Assembly: GCA_022560025.1 (NCBI GenBank)
Contig: JAFISE010000163.1
Coordinates: 1 to 64,000 of the forward strand
Length of the DNA: 64,000 nt
Origin: Stagonosporopsis chrysanthemi
Lineage: Eukaryota > Ascomycota > Dothideomycetes > Pleosporales > Didymellaceae
Reading direction: 5' to 3'
Below are positions 56,466-64,000 of this stretch, one piece after another; position 1 is the first letter of the stretch, and the number at the start of each line of letters is the position of its first letter. The translations under genes and the position numbers were made by a program. Under the pieces are notes generated by a model, which ran no database searches, had not been told where the DNA came from, and worked only from the letters and a program-made list of their open reading frames with translations.

Positions 56466-57596
56466 GGGTGAAACGAGTTGTGGATAGAAGGTAATGTTTA
56501 TGTAGTGTGGCTCGAGGGCATAACAGGAGTGAGAAATTTTGACTCTGTCCTGAATATAAGTTGGCATGTATTGCAGTCCCCAAGATCCAGAATGCTGTTG
56601 TATGGTGTTGTAGAGGGACGATTAATAGTGCTATTAGCTTGACAACTTGATTTCCGGTAAACCCTCTGCCTGTTCAATTGCTGGAAATCTTACGGGTGAG
56701 TACACATCTTTCCCAATCCGGGCTGGTCCAAAATAGACGTTCCTTGAAGAACGAAGGAGCTCTTTTCTTTTGAGCGATCATTTCCACAAACAATAGAGCC
56801 CTTTGTTAGCCACAACTTACTATCGCCTAGTCTACAACATGTTGAATAAATCTAGATTTCTAGAGATAAAGCACATGCTACTCGCTATGTATTGGTTTAT
56901 TAGAGTCAGATATAACTGTGTTCTCAGTAATTGTATGCAGTGTTTGTAGCCAACATAGAGTTCTGTGGTGCTTAACAATGATCACCTAAAAGGAACGAGT
57001 CCCTTCATATATCGGATCTGGATCCTTGTCTACTGGCGGGGTTTTCATGCACTTGCTCCCAGAAGCAGATAAGCAACGACCGCGAGACAAGAACCAAATT
57101 CACTTCCAATGCAATTGCATCTCACAGCTCGCCACAGGCCCAAAGGGAAAGTCGCAAAAAGCAAGACAATGCACTACGCAGCTGGGAAGTAAGGCCAGTG
57201 CAGGCAAGGAAACTTCAGCCTTATCGAGGCATACATCACATAACCTTTCCGTCGGCGGCGCAGGCGTCTCCCGCGTCTGTGCGTCAAGCACGCAATCGTC
57301 ATTGGTAGATTTCGACCTGCTTCCCGTACTTGCGCGAATGCGACTACATCCCAACATCACGGGTCGCGTACTTCCTGCTCCATTTTCTTCGGCTCGAAAT
57401 TTGGGGAACCTGTCAATTGCTCGGTATCCACGCAATTGCACGCGCTGACTGAAAGAGCTGGACTTGTGGAATTCCCCCCGCTGGGCTCGTGCGCACTTGA
57501 TAAGAGCTGGGGTTTGGAGCGATAGCGGAGCACGGGATTGAGAAGCCGACTTGTCCAAAAAAAAAAAAGGGAAAAAGAAGAAGAAGAAGAAGCACA
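56466..57596. other. Intergenic, 1.1 kb, no gene seen
   Basis: The part 56620-57000 is AT-richer than its surroundings. Just before the next ATG is an A12 run and a purine-rich GAAGAAGAAGAAGAAG leader (57556-57595), typical of a fungal 5' UTR. Confidence 0.5.
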
Positions 57597-58514
57597 ATGG
57601 TTTCCCAGCTCGAGCAAGAGGTAGAACACCCGCAAACCGGGTCAGGTCAAGTAGCAAAAGACCTCTTTGCCGGCGCCGTGGGCGGCGTCGCACAAGTCCT
57701 GCTGGGCCAGCCCTTCGACATTGTCAAAGTGCGCCTGCAGACGACAACACAGTACTCGGGCGCGCTGCATGCCGCGACCAGCATCTACAAGAACGAAGGC
57801 GCGCTTGCGTTCTACAAGGGCACGCTGACGCCCCTCATCGGCATTGGCGCCTGCGTCTCCGTGCAATTTGGCGGCTTCAACTTTGCGCGCCGCTACTTCG
57901 AGGCGCAGAACGCTGCGAAAAAGGGCACCCGCGACTTGTCGTATGCGCAGTACTACGCGGCGGGCGCGTTCGCGGGCGTCGCAAACACGGCGCTCTCCTC
58001 CCCCATCGAACACATCCGCATCCGGCTGCAGACGCAGCCCAGCGGCGCGGCGCGCCTGTACGCGGGGCCCATCGACTGCGTGCGCAAGCTGGCGGCGCAC
58101 CAGGGCATCTTCGGCGGCGTGTACCGCGGCACGGCGGTGACGTTTCTGCGCGAGGCGCAGGCGTACGGCGTGTGGTTTACGACGTTTGAGTACCTGATGA
58201 ACGCCGACGCGGCGCGCAACGGCATCAAGCGCGAGGAGATTTCCACGCTGAAGGTCGCGGCGTATGGCGGGCTGGCGGGCGAGATGCTGTGGATCAGCAG
58301 CTATCCGTTTGATGTTGTCAAGAGCAAGATGCAGAGCGATGGGTTTGGGGCCGCGCAGAAGTACAGCAGTATGCGGGATTGCTTTGCGAAGGTGTGGGCG
58401 CAGGAGGGCGCGAGGGGGTTCTGGAAGGGCATTGGGCCGACGCTGTTGAGGGCCATGCCGGTCAGTGCTGGAACGTTTGCGACGGTTGAAGTCACGATGC
58501 GGTTGATCAGCTAG
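57597..58514 (+). CDS. Mitochondrial carrier, YMC1/CRC1-like
   Basis: An intronless 305-aa inner-membrane carrier with three repeats: QPFDIVKVRLQ, SPIEHIRIRLQTQ and YPFDVVKSKMQ. The second motif with E-H in place of D-x and RIRLQTQ is characteristic of the Ymc1/Ymc2 and carnitine-acylcarnitine group. FAGAVGGVAQVLLGQ opens the first repeat and FRGTAVTFLREAQAYGVWFTTFEYL fits Ymc-type carriers. GC-rich coding sequence produces a long antisense frame (57642-58637) that is not a gene. Yeast YMC proteins are linked to glycine/glutamate and organic-acid exchange; the transported solute is uncertain. Confidence 0.9.
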   Translation: MVSQLEQEVEHPQTGSGQVAKDLFAGAVGGVAQVLLGQPFDIVKVRLQTTTQYSGALHAATSIYKNEGALAFYKGTLTPLIGIGACVSVQFGGFNFARRYFEAQNAAKKGTRDLSYAQYYAAGAFAGVANTALSSPIEHIRIRLQTQPSGAARLYAGPIDCVRKLAAHQGIFGGVYRGTAVTFLREAQAYGVWFTTFEYLMNADAARNGIKREEISTLKVAAYGGLAGEMLWISSYPFDVVKSKMQSDGFGAAQKYSSMRDCFAKVWAQEGARGFWKGIGPTLLRAMPVSAGTFATVEVTMRLIS

Positions 58515-59046
58515 ATGGTGTGGTATTGTGACGGCGGATACAGGTCGGGCTTGGGGTGTGCCGCACCCCGGTATCGAGAGCAACTCAGCGAAAGACGCAG
58601 TTAGGATTGAGTGAGCGGAACCACACACCTCCAGCACGCGAAGACCCCTTATAAACTACCAGCCTGTTGTAGCGACTCTCCCAAAATTATCGTGACACCC
58701 CGCGATCAGCAGAAATGGAACAGAAATGAACTAGTCTGGACTGCACTGAATTGAACTGATCTGTACTAGCTGTGTGTGACTGAGAGTGGGAGAAAGAGTG
58801 AGACAGAGAGAGAGAGTGTGTGTGTATGTGTGCGTGAGTAAGAGAGACGCAGAAACGCAAAGACGCAAAGACATAGAGGGGTTACAAAAGAAACGCTGTC
58901 TTCAAAAGGAGTGCCGGCCAACAGGGTATAGTACAGAAAGAATTCCCACAGACCCATGGTGCCCCCATCCATCCACCCATCCATTCAGCCGTGACCCGCC
59001 TAATCCGCCCCAACCCATCCCATCCCGTCTTCGTCTTCCCTCCACC
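58515..59046. other. Spacer with GA/GT microsatellite
   Basis: 532 bp between convergent YMC1-like and Ras-like genes. 58783-58850 is a run of GAGA then GTGT repeats, followed by ACGCAAAGACGCAAAGAC. No gene. Confidence 0.6.
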
Positions 59047-59828
59047 CTACCAACACCTCAACTTCGCCCAGAACCCGTCCTTCCTCTCCCCCTCCTCCTC
59101 CTCCCCCTCAGGCACGCGCCCAGTCTTCTCCCCCTGCCGCGGCGGCTCCAACCTGGGCGTCTGCAGCGCGGGTCTACTCCCGCCCTTTGCGTATCCCGCG
59201 GCAGCCCTAGCCTCGACGACCCTGCGCACGAGCAGGGCAAACGTCTCCTCGATATTGACCATGTCGCGGGCACTGGTCTCCATGAAGCCACAGCCCCTCG
59301 CGCGCGCCCACTCCAAACCCGTTTTGGCGTCGATCTGGCGCTGGGCCTGGAGATCGCATTTGTTGGCGGCGACGATCTTGACGGGGGGCACTTTGTGCGC
59401 GTCCAGGCGCGTTTCCGTCTCCATGGCGATCATGTCCATGAAGTAGTCGAGCGCGGAGAGGGAGTTGGGCGATGTGATGTCGTAGACGAGCAGGAAGGCG
59501 TCGGATTGCAGGTTGGAGGCGGCCCAGAGGCCGCGGTATTCTTCCTGGCCCGCGGTGTCGGTGAGCATCAGGTAGTAGGAGTGCCCGTCGACGGTGCGGG
59601 TGACGCTGTACGAGTCCTCGATTGTGGGGTCGTAGCTGGGAGGGTTAGCTGGGGGGTGGGGAGAGGGTGGGGGGACGTACTCTGAGGTCCATTCTGAGCG
59701 CACGAGGCGGAGGGTTATGGAGCTTTTTCCTGGAGAGGTCAGTGGGCGTGCAGCAGCGCGAGGGAGGAGTGCGTACCGCAGCCGCCGTCGCCGCAGATGG
59801 TGATGGTGATGCGGTCTTGTTCCTCCAT
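59047..59828 (-). CDS. Ras-family small GTPase
   Basis: A 229-aa GTPase from exons 59828-59777, 59729-59681 and 59635-59047, with 47-nt and 45-nt introns. The first splits the P-loop. Spliced motifs: G1 GDGGCGKS, G2 SDYDPTIEDSY (effector loop of Ras type), G3 DTAGQEEY, G4 NKCD, and G5 ETSARD. The start MEEQDRITITICG is the only ATG that precedes the P-loop in frame. After the GTPase fold comes a ~45-residue tail rich in Pro, Arg and Glu, ending FWAKLRCW. A canonical CAAX prenylation box is absent; the only terminal cysteine is second from last. P-loop cysteine (GGC-GKS) and YSVTRTVDG differ from Ras1/Rsr1, so I leave it unnamed. Confidence 0.9.
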
Positions 59829-60532
59829 GGTGTGTGAGTGAGTGTGTGTGTGTGTGTGCGTGGGTGCGTGGGTGCGTGTGTGCGTGGGTGCGTGTGTCTG
59901 TCAATGTACAGCCGTGTGCTGCGGGCGCTCCAACAAGGCTGTCTATGTGCGTTCGATGGATCTTCTGGGCTGCGTCTGCGGCTGAAGCGTCGTGTCTCGT
60001 GTGCAGCAGTCGGTGTCGTCACACGGCGTGGCAGCCCTCGGGTTGCAACAAACAAGCCCAAGAAAGGAGGCGGAGCGAGGCCGCGACTGTGTCGGCGGTG
60101 CAAACGAAGCAATCCCGGCGTCTTTGCCAGGCTGTACGAGCAGCGAAAGGAGAGCGCGTTCACGGCGTGCGATGTTCCTGGCGGCGATCCGTCCGTACAG
60201 GCCTGCGGCCAGACGTGCGCACCCTTGCCAAACCGGCGGCCATGGTTCCGCGCAAGGTTCGCAAGGTGCGAGCTCGGGGCGCCAACGGTGCGGTGAAGTC
60301 TAATTACGGAGAGCGCTGCCGGGGGGCTTTGCAGACGCGTGGACGTGCGAGCGGGCGGGTGTTCTTCAAGAGCCCGGGTCTGCTCTGCTGCGTTGTTTTC
60401 TCTTTGTTGATGGCTCCAAGCGGCGGGTGCCTGCAGCCCTACCTACCACACGACTCGTGGAAGCAGGGATGACGCAGGACCTGCAGAACCACATGGCGCG
60501 CCGCATTCCGTGCAGCCATGCACCCTTCTCAG

Positions 60533-60595
60533 CACGACGTGGAGCACGACGCGAGCACGACGTGGAGCACGACGTGAGCACGACCTGCGAGGAGC
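60533..60595 (+). repeat. Short tandem repeat, GAGCACGACGTG-like unit
   Basis: Roughly five imperfect copies of a 12-bp unit (AGCACGACGTGG / AGCACGACGCG / AGCACGACGTGA) in a row. Confidence 0.75.
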
Positions 60596-62706
60596 GGCAC
60601 AGCCTACACAGCCAGGCCGCAGAGCATTCGAAAGCATGCATCCGCGCAATCTGCACTGAATCCTTCCAGCTGACGCGGGCCGCCAAATCCCACCGAGCAT
60701 CACAACTCAATCAACTATGTAACACCATTCCGCCGGCGCAAATCTCGCAGCAAAGCCCTGTAGCTGGAAGCCTTCATTCCATCAATTTGCGGTGCATCCT
60801 TGCAGCTCCCGCGGGCCGCCAGATCCCCGATCTCACCTCCTCTGAGGACTGATTACAAAAAAATTAATCACTACTTGCGCGGACAGCGCCTCAAGCCCCT
60901 CAGAAACCACTACACCGGCAACCTCTGTGCACAAAGGGGCTCTTCTTCTTTTTGGTCGACTAGGTTCTCTGCAAGCTGCTGACAGTACACGCAGCAGCAC
61001 ACTACTATCGTGCAAAAAAAGTAGCAGCCGCTACAACACCTCGCCACTACAACGCAAGCCGCAAGAATCCAAGTCAACAACTTTTTAATTAGACATCATC
61101 ACAACACTGCACGAAGAAGGCAACAATGTCAAGTTCCACTGCCGGCAGCACGTGATGTCATGTCCTTCTCCTTCTCCCTTCTCCGCCAAGCTAAACCCCC
61201 CCCCCTTCCTACCCACCTACCCGGCCAGCCATGCACCGCACCCCAGCCCACAGCATCGTATCGCACAGCCCACGTTCCGCCCTACGCCCCGCGTCCCCTC
61301 CACGCACGCACCCCCTTCATGCACGCACCAGCCCTCCACGCACTCCGCGCCAATGAGGACCGTCCCTGGGATGTGCGAGGGAGGAGCACGGAGAGGTCTT
61401 TGCAGATAGTGGTCCCTGCAAGCGGTGGTCTTTGCAGGCGGTGGTCTTTGCATGCAGGGAAAAAGGAAAAAAAGAAGAAAAAAAGAAGGAAAGAAGGAAA
61501 GAAGGAAAGAAGGAAGGGAAGAGAAGAGAAGTTATGCGGTAAGTTTTCCGCTGGCTGCATACCGGCTGGTTGGATCATGGTGCATGGGTAGGTAGGGTGG
61601 GGCGCTAGTATGTATGGTGGTGCTACGAGAAGAGCAGAGTAGAAATCGATCCCTTGTTTTTTCAGAGTACTTACGTAGTTCTACAGCCCCCCCCCTCCTC
61701 TCCCCCTCTCCTAGTAGAACTCTCTCTACGCATACTACAACTACCGCTGAATACAACTAAGAACACAATCTTGATCTTGATAGTGTTGCAAGTAAAATAA
61801 AAGTTAGATATACTACACATCCATACAAGCTATACTATTATCACTATTCTATAAATCTATTAACAGAGTCAGATCTCCGTTGCAGCAAACACAACGCTCT
61901 ACTATTGTCTCTGCTCTAAACAACCACTCAAACAGAATAAAACAAAAGACCCCCTTTCTTACTACTAGAAGCACCACACGCACTACAATCACTATAGCAT
62001 ATACCTAAGCCCCTAGATTCTACCTCTTCTACTTCTTCTACTACTACTCTTGATTACCTCCTCTCTCTCTCCTCTCTACACGTGACAACTATTGCATCTA
62101 TATTTGCATCTCTACAGCACCGTGCTATTACTACCCTATTCTATCCTATCCTATCCTAGCTAAACCAAACTAGGGGGGGGGGGTATTTATGGCCCCAACC
62201 CCGAGAGAGCCAGAGCCAGAGCCAAACCTCCCATCACCGTCCTCAGTTCGCTGTGAAATCAACAACTGCCCCAGCCAAAAAGAAAGGGGGGAAGCAGAAA
62301 GAAAAGAGGGACAGAGGTTTCTGCGCACGATGGGATGTGCGTTGGGGTGTGCGTTGATGGTGTAGTGCGGTACGGTGCGGTGAGATAAGGGGGGATGAGA
62401 GGGGATAAGGTAAGGGGGGATAAGAGGAGGGATGTTGCAGCGAAGATAGACGGCTTGTCGTGCCTTACATTACGTCACGTTACAGCTAAGAGAAGAGACG
62501 AGAGAACAAGACAAGAGAGAGAGAGAGGTAGGTTAGTAGATAGGTAGGTTGATAGGTAGGTTAGTTGATAAGAGGAAGAGGAGGAGGAAGAAGAGGAGAA
62601 GTGTAGATTAACAAAGAGGAAGAGCATGGATTATCAGAAAGGAAGAGCGTTGATTAAGGGTGACAGTACAGTACGGTATATCCAGTACATACAGCACAGT
62701 ATAATA

Positions 62707-62758
62707 ACACAACAAAACACAACAAAACACAACAAAACACAACAAAACACAACAAAAT
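62707..62758 (+). repeat. 10-bp tandem repeat (ACACAACAAA), five copies
   Basis: Five near-perfect head-to-tail copies of ACACAACAAA; the last copy changes to AATAC. Confidence 0.9.
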
Positions 62759-63051
62759 ACAGAACTAGTATACGTGCGTGCATGCATGTGTGCATATGCA
62801 CATACATACCAAGGACAACGAGTGCAGAGGGCGTACAGATCTACAGGATAGATGTAATAAATAAATAAGAATATACCAGTAAGCTGCTACACTACAGCAC
62901 AGCACACATGCGCCTACGCTTTATAACAACATAGCAACACAGCAGCAACATAGTAGTAGCAGCACGACTATATAGTAATATTTATATACATACACACACA
63001 CATACACACACAGCAGCGCTAACCCTACGTGTTGCGCAGAAGAAGTAGTTA

Positions 63052-63068
63052 GGGGGGGGGGGGGGGGG
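63052..63068 (+). repeat. G17 homopolymer
   Basis: Longest of several G runs in the last 2 kb. On the strand transcribed for the GATA gene this is C17. Confidence 0.85.
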
Positions 63069-63224
63069 TTCATCTACACATCTCCGCTCCGCTCCGCCCC
63101 CGCGCGCTATCTATCCCACGCTGCTCGCTAAAGAACGAAACGGATAACCCCATTCGAGCGGCAGCCGCAGCGGCGGTGGGGGGGAGGGGGGCTGAAGAAA
63201 GGGAGAAGGGAAGAGGGGGGGTGG

Positions 63225-63228
<4 letters not shown>

Positions 63229-63260
<32 letters not shown>

Positions 63261-63261
63261 C
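63229..63261 (+). repeat. (CGCA)8 microsatellite
   Basis: 33 bp of perfect CGCA repeats within the 3' flank of the GATA gene. Confidence 0.9.
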
Positions 63262-63483
63262 TTGGTAAGAAAGGATTTGAGAAAAAAAGGAGGAGATGGA
63301 GAAGAGAAAGAGCATTTGGGCGTTGGGGGGGGGGGGGTATCGTCAAACTAGGAAACCGACCAAACCGACCAAACCAAGCGAAAGGGACCAGCCAGCCAAA
63401 CCAACCGGGGGCGGGACCCGTGCGCAGCAATCGAAACAGAACAGAGGGCGCAGAAAAACGAACAACAGCACGACGCACGGCGA

Positions 63484-64000
63484 CTACTCCTCATCTATTT
63501 TAGGCGGCGGGATGAAAGCCTGCGACGACGCCGACGCGGCCGAGACGTCACCGTCGGCGTCGCTGCGGGCGTGCTTGGCGGCGTGGTGGTCGTCCATGCC
63601 TGCGTGCTCGGGGTCGCGTTTCGAGGACGGGGCGAGGGTGTGCGCTGCGTCGGGGAGGGCGTGGCGGGGCGAAGCGTTGCTCTTCTTGCTCTTGTCGCTT
63701 GTGGCGGACGAGGTGCGGGGGGAGACGCGGCCTTGCTGTTGGGTGGGTCAGTGGGGGGGGGGGGGTTTTTGTAGTGTAGTTCAGATACATGGGAACATAC
63801 CTGCTTGGCCCAGCGCAGACCGCACGAGTTGCACAGGTCGCGGTTGCCGGAGGGCCCGCGCCGCCACTCGGGCGTGGTGCGGGTGTGGCAGTTGGCGCAG
63901 TCTTTCTGCATCTGCCCTGCGCCCTTTCTGCGCTTCCGCTTCTTCTTGGCGGCGAGGAGACTCTGCACCTCTTCTGCGAGGTAGCGGTTGCGCTTCTCCA
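63484..64000 (-). CDS. GATA-type zinc-finger transcription factor (3' part; cut by window edge)
   Basis: C-terminal 149 residues of a GATA factor; the 5' part lies beyond position 64000. Exons here are 64000-63801 and 63735-63484, separated by a 65-nt intron (GTATGT donor, ACTGACC branch, CAACAG acceptor) containing a C13 run. Visible protein: EKRNRYLAEEVQSLLAAKKKRKRRKGAGQMQKD, then the finger C-A-N-C-x18-C-N-S-C with TTPEWRRGPSGNRDL, then GLRWAKQQGRVSPRTSS and a Ser/Ala/Asp-rich tail ending IPPPKIDEE. The 18-residue loop is the type IVb finger of fungal developmental GATA factors such as NsdD/SUB-1 and the WC-2 group. The preceding basic region with LAEEVQSLL may be a short coiled coil. Which of these it is cannot be decided from the fragment. 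Confidence 0.88.

Larger units (their letters stand above)
59829..63483. other. 3.6 kb non-coding, simple-sequence-rich region
   Basis: Between the Ras-like start and the 3' end of the GATA gene. It contains a TG/TGCG microsatellite (59830-59900, in the probable Ras 5' UTR) and a repeated GAGCACGACGTG unit (60533-60595). It also has a GAAG/AAAG tract (61463-61530) and five copies of a 10-bp ACAACAAAAC-like unit (62707-62758). A GCAC tract (63229-63261) and G runs at 62173-62183, 63052-63068 and 63325-63337 complete it. Frames present are composition artefacts. No RNA gene recognised. Confidence 0.6.

Noticed and set aside
57642..58637. 331-codon minus-strand frame
   Set aside because: Antisense to the mitochondrial carrier; Arg/His-rich product of strong third-position GC.
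59834..60472. 212-codon plus-strand frame with basic stretches
   Set aside because: Begins inside a TG microsatellite upstream of the Ras-like gene; Val/Cys/Arg repeats come from the repeat itself.
1..64000. tRNA, 5S rRNA and other RNA genes
   Set aside because: No A-box/B-box pair at tRNA spacing or 5S-like core was seen in the spacers on either strand; a covariance-model scan would settle it.

Overview
The window reads as nuclear DNA of a filamentous ascomycete, most likely a Dothideomycete (class is inference). Genes carry short introns, mostly 44-80 nt, with GT(A/G)NG(T) donors and CTGAC/CTAAC-like branch sites. Families typical of these fungi are present: a HET domain, Zn2Cys6 and GATA factors, a PL3 pectate lyase, and an AT-rich island that looks like RIP (repeat-induced point mutation). 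I placed splice sites by hand, requiring that reading phase closes and that family motifs run across the junctions. No tRNA, rRNA or CRISPR array was recognised.

Layout. 1-3750 is an AT-rich, CpG-poor, nested inverted-repeat island with no open gene. Beside it lie two TATA-box genes for secreted proteins on the minus strand, a PL3 pectate lyase (4072-4841) and a large multi-domain extracellular protein (5780-8122). 10-13.4 kb holds a divergent pair (HAD/Swiss-Army-Knife RNA-repair-like protein and RING E3) and a tiny GRF-type zinc-finger gene. 14.1-22.1 kb is the most unusual part. A four-exon minus-strand gene fuses a serine/threonine-kinase-like domain to a HET domain. A stand-alone relative of the same kinase family faces it head-to-head 1.9 kb away.

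23.8-37.5 kb is housekeeping: ATG22, MED14 (with a 21-glutamine tract), TFIIIC subunit TFC4, a small secreted protein, SYS1 and COA6. 39.1-40.1 kb encodes a PARG-like ADP-ribose glycohydrolase. From 41.4 to 58.5 kb eight genes all lie on the plus strand: mitochondrial asparaginyl-tRNA synthetase, the mitoferrin-type carrier MRS3/4, a SAP1/YTA6-like AAA ATPase, HOP2, BNA6 (quinolinate phosphoribosyltransferase), a Zn2Cys6 regulator, an allantoate/nicotinate-type MFS transporter, and a YMC1-like mitochondrial carrier. The adjacent NAD-pathway enzyme, regulator and transporter may form a small functional neighbourhood. A Ras-like GTPase follows (59.0-59.8 kb). After it comes 3.6 kb of simple-sequence, poly-G-rich non-coding DNA, and then a GATA-factor gene cut by the window edge.

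How they work together. Most of the window is ordinary conserved-gene territory. Two parts look accessory: the repeat-island edge with its plant-cell-wall enzyme and secreted protein, and the kinase/HET locus, which by family knowledge suggests a non-self-recognition (heterokaryon incompatibility) or innate-immunity role.
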